Shown here piece by piece: positions 17,103-24,427 of a stretch of 64,000 nucleotides of DNA; position 1 is the stretch's first letter, and every line of letters starts with the position of its first letter. The stretch covers positions 496,001 through 560,000 of the forward strand of contig CBDIHI010000011.1 in NCBI GenBank assembly GCA_965279075.1, in the 5' to 3' direction. The translations under genes were made by a program, and so were the position numbers. The notes under the pieces are model-generated. The model did not search any database. It was given only the letters and a program-made list of their open reading frames with translations, and was not told the origin of the DNA. The DNA is from SZAS-79 sp965279075. GTDB taxonomy: Bacteria; Pseudomonadota; Gammaproteobacteria; Burkholderiales; SG8-39.

Positions 17103-18026
17103 ATGCACACCGACTCAGCCCCGCAACCCGCCGATTCACAGCCCGCGTTCCGGCGCATCGCCCTGATCGGCAAGTTCCAGAGCCCCGAGATCACCGAATC
17201 CCTGCACGACCTCGCAGGATTCCTCCGGGAGGCGGGCTGCGACGTCATGGTCGAGCAGGAGACGGCCAGCAATATCGGGACGGCGGCCCGGGCGGCGAGC
17301 TACGCGGAGATCGGCGCCAATGCCGACCTGGCCGTGATCGTGGGCGGGGACGGCACCATGCTCGCCGCGGCGCGCAACCTGGTCCGCTACCGGGTGCCGG
17401 TGGTCGGCGTCAACCAGGGGCGCCTGGGGTTCATGACCGACATCGCGCTGCACGAGATGCGGCGCTCGATGGGCGCGATCCTCGGCGGCGAGTACGCGAT
17501 GGAAGAGCGTTCGCTGATCGACGCCGAGATCGTCCGCGGCGGGGAAGTGATCCTGAAAACGCTGGCGCTGAACGACGCGGTCGTCAACAAGGGCGCGCAG
17601 GGCCGCCTGATCGAGTTCGAAGTCCACATCGACGGCCAGTATGTCTATACGCAGCGCTCGGACGGCGTGATCGTCGCGACGCCCACGGGGTCGACGGCGT
17701 ACGCGCTCTCGGCCCAGGGGCCCATCCTGCATCCTTCGTTGCCCGCGTTCGCGCTGGTGCCCCTGTATCCGCACACGCTGTCCGCGCGGCCGGTCAGCAT
17801 CAGCGACCGGAGCACCATCGAGATCGTGCTGCTGCATGCGGTCGACGCGCGCGCGCACTTCGATGGCCAGGCGCTCGCGGACCTCGTGCAGGGCGATCGG
17901 CTGCGCCTGAAGAGGGCCGCGGAAGCGATCCGCTTTGTCCACCCGCCCGGCTACAGCTATTTCGTGATGCTGCGCGAGAAGCTGCGCTGGAGCGAATCCA
18001 TCGACAAGGCCCCGCCCGCACGCTGA
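17103..18026 (+). CDS. nadK: NAD kinase
   Basis: NadK phosphorylates NAD to NADP. The 307 residues contain the GGDGTML nucleotide motif, the conserved LNDAVVNKG and the glycine-rich DGVIVATPTGSTAYALSAQG with PVSISDRSTI. The N-terminus starts with a short Pro/Ala tail before RRIALIGKFQSPEI. The stop overlaps the recN start (TGATG). The nadK-recN pair, divergent from hrcA, is a common betaproteobacterial arrangement. Confidence 0.97.
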   Translation: MHTDSAPQPADSQPAFRRIALIGKFQSPEITESLHDLAGFLREAGCDVMVEQETASNIGTAARAASYAEIGANADLAVIVGGDGTMLAAARNLVRYRVPVVGVNQGRLGFMTDIALHEMRRSMGAILGGEYAMEERSLIDAEIVRGGEVILKTLALNDAVVNKGAQGRLIEFEVHIDGQYVYTQRSDGVIVATPTGSTAYALSAQGPILHPSLPAFALVPLYPHTLSARPVSISDRSTIEIVLLHAVDARAHFDGQALADLVQGDRLRLKRAAEAIRFVHPPGYSYFVMLREKLRWSESIDKAPPAR

Positions 18027-19681
18027 TGCTGCACAGCCTTGCGATCCGCGATTTCGTCATCGTCGATTCGGTCGAGCTGGAACTCGACGGGGGCTTCACC
18101 GTGCTCACCGGCGAGACCGGCGCGGGAAAATCCATACTGGTCGACGCGCTGGAACTGCTGGTAGGCGGGCGCGCAGATGCGGGCGTGGTTCGGGAAGGAG
18201 CCGAGCGCGCGGAGCTCTCCGCCGGATTCGACGTCGCGCCTGGCGGGCTGCTGGCCGCGTACCTAGACGACAACGAACTCGCGGGCGATCCCGGCGTGCT
18301 CCTGCTGCGGCGAGTGATCGACCGTTCCGGGCGTTCGCGCGCGTTCGTGAACGGGCGCGGCGCGACCCTTGCGCAACTGAAGGAGGTGGGCGAGTTCCTC
18401 GTCGACATCCACGGCCAGCATGCCCACCAGTCGCTGATGCGCCCGGTTGCACAGCGCGCGCTGCTCGACGGGCACGCCGGCATCGAGGACCTGGCCAGGG
18501 AGGCGGGCACGGCGTGGCGCGCGTGGAAGCGGCTCGAGGCCCTGGCCGCCGAAGCGGTCGAGCAATATGCGCAGCGCGAGGTGGAGCGTGCCGAGCTGCA
18601 GGACAAGGTCTCCGAACTGAAGCGCCTCGCGCCGGGCGAGGGCGAGTGGGAGGCCTTGTCGGGCGAGCATGCGCGCCTCGCGAACGGCTCCAGCCTGGTC
18701 GCCGGCGCCGAGTCCTCCCTCGAGGCGCTGTCGGAGGCCGAGGGCGCGATGCTGGGCCGCTTGTCCGGCGTCGCCGCGCAACTGCGTTCGCTGGCGGAGC
18801 ACGACGCGACGCTGTCGCCGGTCGTGGAGATGCTCGAGTCGGCCGAGGCGCAGGTCGGGGAGGCGGCGCGCGAGCTGCGCAACTACGCCTCGAAGATCGA
18901 ACTGGATCCGCAAGCGCTGCGTTCCGTGGAAGCGCGCATCGAGGCGCTGCATGCGGCCGGGCGCAAGTTCCGGGTCAAGCCCGGCGAACTCCATGTGCTC
19001 GCCGCCGAACTCAGGGTACGGCTCGGTGAACTGGAGCTCGCCGCCAATCCCGAGGCCTTGCAAAAGCAGGTGGCCGCTTCGAAGGACGCATACCTTGCAT
19101 TGGCCAAGCGCTTGTCCGACAAGCGCAAGGCCGCGGGAGCTGCGCTGTCGAAGGCGGTGACCGCGGGGATGCAGGAGCTCGCCATGGGCGGCGGGCGGTT
19201 CGCGGTGCTACTCGCGCGGCTCGAGGAGCCCGCGGCGCACGGGCTGGAGGACGTCGTCTTCGAAGTGGCCTCGCATCCCAGCCTGCCGCTGCGGCCGCTG
19301 GGCAAGGTCGCTTCGGGTGGCGAGCTTTCGCGTATCAGTCTCGCGTTGCAGATGGTGGCGAGCAAGTCTTCGCCCGTCGCAACGCTGGTGTTCGACGAAG
19401 TCGACAGCGGCATCGGCGGGGCGGTGGCGGAGATTGTCGGACGATCGCTCCGCGCGCTGGGCAAGGACAGGCAGGTGCTCGCGGTCACGCACCTGCCGCA
19501 GGTGGCGGCGCAGGGCGACCACCAGTGGACCGTGGCGAAGGACGGCGGCAAGGGCCGGGTACGCACTGGCGTCACGCGGCTCGACAAGGCCGGCCGCGTC
19601 GAGGAACTCGCGCGCATGCTCGGGGGCACCGAAATCACCCCGACCACGCGCAAGCACGCGGCCGAGATGCTCGGCCGCTGA
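18026..19681 (+). CDS. recN: DNA repair protein RecN
   Basis: RecN is an SMC-like ATPase for double-strand break repair. The ATG at 18026 gives 551 residues. The Walker A motif GETGAGKS is at 29-36. Long coiled-coil arms occupy the middle. The ABC-type signature ASGGELSRISLAL and the Walker B stretch TLVFDEVDSGIGG with VTHLPQVAAQGD are near the end. The frame is open upstream only within nadK. It overlaps the nadK stop by one base, so it is probably translated from the same mRNA. No LexA box is visible before it because the start lies inside nadK. Confidence 0.97.
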   Translation: MLHSLAIRDFVIVDSVELELDGGFTVLTGETGAGKSILVDALELLVGGRADAGVVREGAERAELSAGFDVAPGGLLAAYLDDNELAGDPGVLLLRRVIDRSGRSRAFVNGRGATLAQLKEVGEFLVDIHGQHAHQSLMRPVAQRALLDGHAGIEDLAREAGTAWRAWKRLEALAAEAVEQYAQREVERAELQDKVSELKRLAPGEGEWEALSGEHARLANGSSLVAGAESSLEALSEAEGAMLGRLSGVAAQLRSLAEHDATLSPVVEMLESAEAQVGEAARELRNYASKIELDPQALRSVEARIEALHAAGRKFRVKPGELHVLAAELRVRLGELELAANPEALQKQVAASKDAYLALAKRLSDKRKAAGAALSKAVTAGMQELAMGGGRFAVLLARLEEPAAHGLEDVVFEVASHPSLPLRPLGKVASGGELSRISLALQMVASKSSPVATLVFDEVDSGIGGAVAEIVGRSLRALGKDRQVLAVTHLPQVAAQGDHQWTVAKDGGKGRVRTGVTRLDKAGRVEELARMLGGTEITPTTRKHAAEMLGR

Positions 19682-19710
19682 CGTACACGACAATAACGGA
19701 GGCAAGACCA

Positions 19711-20688
19711 ATGGACCGCAGGACACTCTGCAGGGCGGCAGGCGCGTTCTTACTGCTGGCCGGGATGCCGGGCGCTAATGCGCAGGAGGCCTGGCCCTCG
19801 AAGCCGATCCGCCTGATCATCCCCTTCCCGCCGTCCGGCGGGACCGACCTGCTTTCGCGCGAACTGGCGGCCGCGATTTCCGCCGCGACCAAGTGGGTCT
19901 TCGTGCTGGACAACCGCCCAGGGGCGGGCGGGAACATCGGGCTCGAGGCTGCGGCCAAGGCCGTGCCCGACGGTTATACGATCGCGATGGGGCAGACCGC
20001 CAACCTTGCGGTGAACCAGGCGCTCTACGCGAAGAACCCCTTCGACGCGCTGAAGGACTTCGAGCCGATCGCGCTTGTGTCGGCGCAGCCGCTGGTGCTC
20101 GTCGTTGCGAGCCAGTCGCCCTACAAGGCGCTGAAGGACCTCGTAGCCGCCGCGAAGGCGAAGCCGGGCGCGCTCAACATGGGGTCGCCCGGCAACGGCA
20201 CCGTCGGGCACATCGGCGGCGAACTTTTCATGCGGCAGGCCGGCATCCGCGGCGCGCACGTCCCGTACAAGGGGGCGGGCCCGGCCGTGACCGACCTGAT
20301 GGGTGGGTCCATCGACTTCTACTTCGGCAACTCGCAATCGGTGTCCACGCTGGTCACGTCGGGCCGGTTGCGCGCGATCGCGGTCACCTCGGCGCGGCGT
20401 ATGCCTACGTTCCCGAACATTCCTACGGTGGCCGAGTCAGGCTACCCGGGCTACGAGGCCGGGACCTGGAGCGGCCTCGTGGCGCCCGCGGGCACGCCCA
20501 GGGCCATCGTCGAGCGCCTGAATGCCGAGGTCGCGCGTGCATTGCAGAGGAAGGACATCCTCGACAGGCTCGCGGCCGACGGCAGCGAGGCGATGGGAGG
20601 CTCCCCGCAACGCTTCGCCGAGCATATCCGCGCCGAGCATGCCAAGTGGGGCGCGGTGATCCGCGAAGCGGGGATCAAGCTCGACTGA
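19711..20688 (+). CDS. Bug-family tripartite tricarboxylate transporter substrate-binding protein
   Basis: The 325-residue exported protein has a signal peptide (MDRRTLCRAAGAFLLLAG, cleavage near NAQ) and the Bug (TctC) signatures: WPSKPIRLIIPFPPSGGTD, LDNRPGAGGNIGLEAAAKA, DGYTIAMG, NMGSPGNGTVGHIGGELF and VPYKGAGPAVTDLMGG. Bug proteins bind carboxylates or amides for tripartite carriers and are greatly expanded in betaproteobacteria. The ATG at 19711 is preceded by GGAGG. No TctA/TctB membrane genes are adjacent, so the ligand and partner are unknown. Confidence 0.92.
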   Translation: MDRRTLCRAAGAFLLLAGMPGANAQEAWPSKPIRLIIPFPPSGGTDLLSRELAAAISAATKWVFVLDNRPGAGGNIGLEAAAKAVPDGYTIAMGQTANLAVNQALYAKNPFDALKDFEPIALVSAQPLVLVVASQSPYKALKDLVAAAKAKPGALNMGSPGNGTVGHIGGELFMRQAGIRGAHVPYKGAGPAVTDLMGGSIDFYFGNSQSVSTLVTSGRLRAIAVTSARRMPTFPNIPTVAESGYPGYEAGTWSGLVAPAGTPRAIVERLNAEVARALQRKDILDRLAADGSEAMGGSPQRFAEHIRAEHAKWGAVIREAGIKLD

Positions 20689-20707
20689 GCCTGGAGTCGA
20701 ACCGGGT

Positions 20708-21286
20708 TCAGAGGCCGAGGCGCGCACCGGCGCCGAGCAGCGTCGCGATGCCCAGCACGGCGAAGATCGCGGCAGCGATCGAATGGACCAGCTTCATCGG
20801 GATTCTTGCGGCGAGCTTCTCGCCCATGAAAACCGCCGGGACGTCCGCAACCAGCATCCCGAGCGTGGTCCCGATCACGACGAGGACCGGGCTGGCGTAA
20901 TGCGCGGCGAGCGCCACGGTCGCAATCTGGGTCTTGTCGCCCATTTCCGCCAGGAAGAACGTGATCAGCGTCGCGCCGAAGACGCCGAACCGGTGCGCGA
21001 CCCGGGATTCCTCCTCTTCGATCTTGTCCGGGATCAGCGTCCACAGGGCCATCCCCAGGAAAGACGCGCCGAGGATCCAGCGCAGGACCTCCGGGCTGAT
21101 CGTGGCGGTGATCCACGCCCCGAGCGCCCCGGCCAGGCCGTGGTTGACGAGGGTGGCGCACAGGATTCCCGCGATGATCGGGACGGGCTTCTTGAACCGT
21201 GCCGCAAGGATGAACGCTAGGAGCTGGGTCTTGTCGCCGATTTCGGCCAGGGCGACCACGCCGGTCGAAATTACAAGGGATTCCAT
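20708..21286 (-). CDS. GDT1/TMEM165 (UPF0016) family cation exporter
   Basis: The 192-residue membrane protein has about six hydrophobic segments in two repeats, each with the family motif E-x-G-D-K-T: EIGDKT at residues 15-20 and EMGDKT at 114-119. Acidic residues in these motifs line the ion path. Bacterial members such as MneA export manganese; eukaryotic ones exchange Ca/Mn for protons. It follows fur on the same strand after about 60 bases, consistent with a metal-homeostasis role. A manganese substrate is inferred from family and context. Confidence 0.88.
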   Translation of the reverse strand: MESLVISTGVVALAEIGDKTQLLAFILAARFKKPVPIIAGILCATLVNHGLAGALGAWITATISPEVLRWILGASFLGMALWTLIPDKIEEEESRVAHRFGVFGATLITFFLAEMGDKTQIATVALAAHYASPVLVVIGTTLGMLVADVPAVFMGEKLAARIPMKLVHSIAAAIFAVLGIATLLGAGARLGL

Positions 21287-21346
21287 GTGCGGGCGTCCGC
21301 GTCCGGCCGCCCGGGGTGCACCGGCCAGGCCCGACTCAGCCGGATG

Positions 21347-21781
21347 CTACCTCGCCGCCTTGCGGTGGGTGCACTCGGCCTTTGTGCAGTCGGCGTACAG
21401 CGCGAGCGAGTGCCCGCGCAAGTCGAAGCCCTTTTCCTTCGCGATCTCGTTCTGGCGCTGCTCGATCTGCGCGTCGTAGAACTCCTCGACGCGGCCGCAT
21501 TGCAGGCACACAAGGTGGTCGTGGTGGTGGCCCTCGTTCAGTTCGAAGACCGACTTGCCGGTCTCGAAGTGCTGGCGCGAAAGCAGCCCGGCCTGCTCGA
21601 ACTGGGTGAGCACGCGGTAGACGGTCGCCAGGCCGATGTCGATGTCCTCCGCGATCAGCGCCTTGTAGACGTCTTCCGCGGACAGGTGGCGGACCTTGCT
21701 GGTCTCGAAGAGTTCGAGGATCTTACGCCGCGGGAGAGTCGCCTTGAGTCCGATTTCCTTGAGGCTTTGCGAGGTATTCAT
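21347..21781 (-). CDS. fur: Ferric uptake regulator Fur
   Basis: Fur is an iron-responsive repressor. The ATG at 21781 gives 144 residues, the usual length: a winged helix (LKEIGLKATLPRRKILELFE, LSAEDVYKALIAEDIDIGLA, TVYRVLTQFEQAGLL), the metal site ELNEGHHHDHLVCLQCG, and the C-terminal CTKAECTHRK. A longer in-frame start at 21829 would add 16 non-conserved residues. It is divergent from bamE, the same fur-omlA arrangement known in Pseudomonas. A palindrome lies in the shared promoter gap. Confidence 0.96.
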   Translation of the reverse strand: MNTSQSLKEIGLKATLPRRKILELFETSKVRHLSAEDVYKALIAEDIDIGLATVYRVLTQFEQAGLLSRQHFETGKSVFELNEGHHHDHLVCLQCGRVEEFYDAQIEQRQNEIAKEKGFDLRGHSLALYADCTKAECTHRKAAR

Positions 21782-21828
21782 GGCTGGGAGCGGGGCCTTC
21801 CGGGCGTTCGTCGCGGTATCGTGCTTCA

Positions 21829-21848
21829 CCTATCGGATATCATATAGG
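21829..21848. promoter_or_regulatory. Palindromic AT-rich site between fur and bamE, possible operator
   Basis: The 20-base sequence CCTATCGGATATCATATAGG is an imperfect inverted repeat (CCTAT with ATAGG outside, GATATC inside), AT-rich compared with its surroundings. On the minus strand TATGAT within it could be a fur -10 element. It resembles a Fur box only loosely. Autoregulation by Fur is an inference. Confidence 0.35.
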
Positions 21849-21873
21849 CATTCCATCGCATTGAGAAACCTCG

Positions 21874-22344
21874 GTGACTCCTGCTCGTGCAGCACGTCAA
21901 TCTGGTGTATGCCTCGTGGCGGCCGGCATGCTTTCGGCGTGCAGCTACCTGCCGTCGATGCCATCCATGCCGTCGATCAGCGCGATCAAGCCATACCGCA
22001 TCGACATCCAGCAGGGCAACTTCCTTTCACAGGAGACGGTGTCCCAGCTGAAGAAGGGCATGACCCGCGAGCAGGTCAGGTTCGTGCTCGGCACGCCGCT
22101 GGTGACGGACATCTTTCACCCGGACCGGTGGGACTACGTCTACTACCGCGAACTCCAGGACGGCAAGACGGACCGGAGGAACATCTCGGTGTTCTTCGAG
22201 CAGGACCGCCTGGCCCGCGTTTCCGGCGACGTGACACCCGCGGCGCAGGGGCAGAAGGACGCACCCGTTCCGAAACCGGCAACGAGCGCTCCGGATGCGT
22301 CCAAGGCGCCGGTCCCGGGCGCGGCGTCGGCGGCCAAAAACTGA
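21874..22344 (+). CDS. bamE: Outer membrane assembly lipoprotein BamE (OmlA/SmpA)
   Basis: BamE is an accessory lipoprotein of the BAM complex that inserts beta-barrel proteins in the outer membrane. The 156 residues start at a GTG and have a lipobox, LSAC, with Cys23. The SmpA/OmlA core follows: YRIDIQQGNFLSQETVSQLK, GMTREQVRFVLGTPLVTDIF and WDYVYYRELQDGKTDRRNIS. A low-complexity Ala/Pro/Lys tail ends the protein. It is divergent from fur and precedes dapB by ten bases. Confidence 0.95.
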   Translation: MTPARAARQSGVCLVAAGMLSACSYLPSMPSMPSISAIKPYRIDIQQGNFLSQETVSQLKKGMTREQVRFVLGTPLVTDIFHPDRWDYVYYRELQDGKTDRRNISVFFEQDRLARVSGDVTPAAQGQKDAPVPKPATSAPDASKAPVPGAASAAKN

Positions 22345-22354
22345 GGGGATGGGA

Positions 22355-23152
22355 ATGCGGATCGCGATCGCAGGCAGTTCCGGGCGCATGGGGCGCACGC
22401 TGATCGAGTGCGTCCTGAAGGACCCGAATCTGAAGCTTTCAGGGGCGCTGGAGATGCCGGGCCATGCGCTGATCGGGCGCGATGCGGGAGAACCCTCGGG
22501 TGTGGTGACGGGGGTGGCTGTCAGTGCCGACCTCGCCGCAGTGCTCGCGCAGTCCGATGCGATCATCGATTTCACGCGGCCGGCCGGCACGCTCGCGCAC
22601 CTGGAGGCCTGCCTGAAGTCGGGGTCGAAGATGGTGATCGGCACCACCGGCTTCTCGGACGCGGAGAAAGCGCGCATTGCCGGGGCTGCGAAGACGATCG
22701 CGATCATGTTCGCGCCCAACATGGCGGTCGGGGTCAACGTGACCTTCAAGCTCGCGGAGATCGCCGCACGCAGCCTCGGCGACGATTACGACGTGGAGAT
22801 CATCGAGGCGCACCACCGCCACAAGGTCGATGCGCCCTCGGGGACGGCCCTGAAGATGGGCGAGGTGGTGGCCGCGGCGCTCGGGCGCGACCCGGCCAAG
22901 GTGTTCGTGCATGGCCGCGAAGGCGATACCGGGGAGCGCGACCCGAAGGAAATCGCCTTCCACGCGATCCGCGGCGGGGACATCGTCGGCGAGCACACTG
23001 TGATGTTCGCGGGCATGGGCGAGCGGGTCGAGGTGACGGTCAAGTCCTCGAGCCGTTCGACCTACGCGACTGGTGCACTGCGCGCTGCCAAGTTCCTGAA
23101 AGACAAAGGAAACGGGCTCTTCGACATGCAGGACGTGCTGGGCCTGCGCTAG
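22355..23152 (+). CDS. dapB: 4-hydroxy-tetrahydrodipicolinate reductase
   Basis: DapB reduces 4-hydroxy-tetrahydrodipicolinate in lysine and diaminopimelate synthesis. The 265 residues start with the dinucleotide-binding MRIAIAGSSGRMGRTL, then IIDFTRPAG, VIGTTGFS, and the catalytic signature EAHHRHKVDAPSGTAL (general acid His and substrate Lys). I preferred the ATG at 22355 over 22349 because GAGGGG is spaced six bases before it. It follows bamE closely, so the two are probably co-transcribed. Confidence 0.96.
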   Translation: MRIAIAGSSGRMGRTLIECVLKDPNLKLSGALEMPGHALIGRDAGEPSGVVTGVAVSADLAAVLAQSDAIIDFTRPAGTLAHLEACLKSGSKMVIGTTGFSDAEKARIAGAAKTIAIMFAPNMAVGVNVTFKLAEIAARSLGDDYDVEIIEAHHRHKVDAPSGTALKMGEVVAAALGRDPAKVFVHGREGDTGERDPKEIAFHAIRGGDIVGEHTVMFAGMGERVEVTVKSSSRSTYATGALRAAKFLKDKGNGLFDMQDVLGLR

Positions 23153-23160
23153 CCCGGGCG

Positions 23161-23190
23161 TTGCCGTGGAGGGGTCCCTCACGGTATAAT
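23161..23190 (+). promoter_or_regulatory. Sigma-70 promoter for carAB
   Basis: TTGCCG (23161-23166), an 18-base spacer and a perfect TATAAT (23185-23190) lie about 85 bases before carA. A start near 23197 would produce a leader of roughly 80 nucleotides containing the hairpin at 23206-23238. Confidence 0.7.
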
Positions 23191-23205
23191 TCTGCGCTTC
23201 TTACC

Positions 23206-23238
23206 GAAGCGGGAAAGGCCCGAGGCCTCTCCCGCTTC
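23206..23238 (+). promoter_or_regulatory. Long hairpin in the carA leader, possible attenuator
   Basis: The leader of carA folds into 9 perfect pairs (GAAGCGGGA at 23206-23214 with TCCCGCTTC at 23230-23238), one A-C mismatch, 5 more pairs (AGGCC with GGCCT) and a 3-base loop. It begins about 10 bases after the predicted transcription start and is followed by GTCGTTTGG, a poor T-run. No convincing leader peptide reading frame precedes it. Attenuation, protein binding or mRNA protection are all possible. Confidence 0.5.
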
Positions 23239-23275
23239 GTCGTTTGGAATTCGCGCATCTACTCCTGGAGTTTCA

Positions 23276-24427
23276 GTGTCCCAGTCTCCCGTCGCCGCCC
23301 TCGTCCTTGCCGACGGGACGGTATTCCGGGGCAGGAGCATCGGTGCCCACGGGTTGGCGGTCGGCGAGGTCGTTTTCAACACGGCGATGACCGGCTACCA
23401 GGAGATCCTCACCGATCCGTCCTACTGCCGCCAGATCGTCACCCTGACCTGCCCGCACATCGGCAACACGGGTGCCAATGCCGAGGACGCAGAGTCCCCG
23501 CGCATCCATGCCGCCGGCCTCGTCGTGCGCGACGTCCCCTCGCTGATTTCCAGCTGGCGCGCCCGGGAAAGCCTGCCGGCCTACCTTGAGCGCAGCGGCG
23601 TGGTCGGCATCGCCGACCTCGACACGCGCAAGCTCACGCGCCTGCTGCGCGAAAAAGGCGCGCAGAACGGGTGCCTCATCGCGGGCGACGCGATCGTCGC
23701 CGCCGACCTCGAGCGCGCACTGAAGCAGGCCCGCCAGTTCCCCGGCCTCGCCGGGATGGACCTTGCCAAGGTCGTGACCACCGCCTCGAAGTACGAATGG
23801 CGCGAAGGCGTCTGGCGCCTCGGCAAGGGCTACAAGGATGTCGCCGACCCCCGTTTCCACGTCGTCGCGTACGACTACGGCATCAAGGCCAACATACTCA
23901 GGATGCTGTGCGAGCGCGGCGCGCGCGTCACGGTGCTCCCCGCGCAGGCCACGGCGAAGGAGGCGCTCGCGCTGAAGCCGGACGGCGTGTTCCTCTCCAA
24001 CGGCCCGGGCGACCCCGAGCCCTGCGACTACGCGATCGGGGCCATCCGCACGATCCTCGATACGACGAGGATCCCGGTGTTCGGCATCTGCCTGGGGCAC
24101 CAGCTGATGGGTCTCGCCTCCGGGGCGAGGACCATGAAGATGAAATTCGGCCATCACGGCGCCAACCACCCGGTGAAGGACCTCGACACCGGGTTCGTCG
24201 CGATCACCAGCCAGAACCACGGCTTTGCCGTGGACCCCGCGACACTGCCCGCGAACCTTCGCACCACGCACGTTTCGCTGTTCGACGGCTCCCTGCAGGG
24301 CCTTGCCCGCACAGACCGGCCGGCGTTCTGCTTCCAGGGCCACCCCGAGGCGAGCCCCGGCCCGCACGACATCGGGTACCTCTTCGACCGCTTCACGAAG
24401 ATGATGGAGGCGGGCAAGGATGGCTAA
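23276..24427 (+). CDS. carA: Carbamoyl-phosphate synthase small subunit
   Basis: CarA is the glutamine amidotransferase subunit that feeds ammonia to CarB for arginine and pyrimidine synthesis. The 383 residues start at a GTG preceded by CTGGAG. The N-terminal domain has ALVLADGTVFRGRSIG and FNTAMTGYQEILTDPSY; the class I amidotransferase domain has LSNGPGDPEPCD, GICLGHQLMGLASG (nucleophile Cys) and GHPEASPGPHD (catalytic His, Glu). It overlaps carB by eight bases. Confidence 0.98.
   Translation: MSQSPVAALVLADGTVFRGRSIGAHGLAVGEVVFNTAMTGYQEILTDPSYCRQIVTLTCPHIGNTGANAEDAESPRIHAAGLVVRDVPSLISSWRARESLPAYLERSGVVGIADLDTRKLTRLLREKGAQNGCLIAGDAIVAADLERALKQARQFPGLAGMDLAKVVTTASKYEWREGVWRLGKGYKDVADPRFHVVAYDYGIKANILRMLCERGARVTVLPAQATAKEALALKPDGVFLSNGPGDPEPCDYAIGAIRTILDTTRIPVFGICLGHQLMGLASGARTMKMKFGHHGANHPVKDLDTGFVAITSQNHGFAVDPATLPANLRTTHVSLFDGSLQGLARTDRPAFCFQGHPEASPGPHDIGYLFDRFTKMMEAGKDG

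Noticed and set aside
20689..20707. T-arm-like GTCGAACC...GGTTC after the Bug gene
   Set aside because: No acceptor, D or anticodon arm can be built around it; not a tRNA.
21287..21346. Possible yybP-ykoY manganese riboswitch before the GDT1-family gene
   Set aside because: Only about 60 bases separate fur from this gene, too short for the aptamer, and the conserved loop sequences are not convincing.
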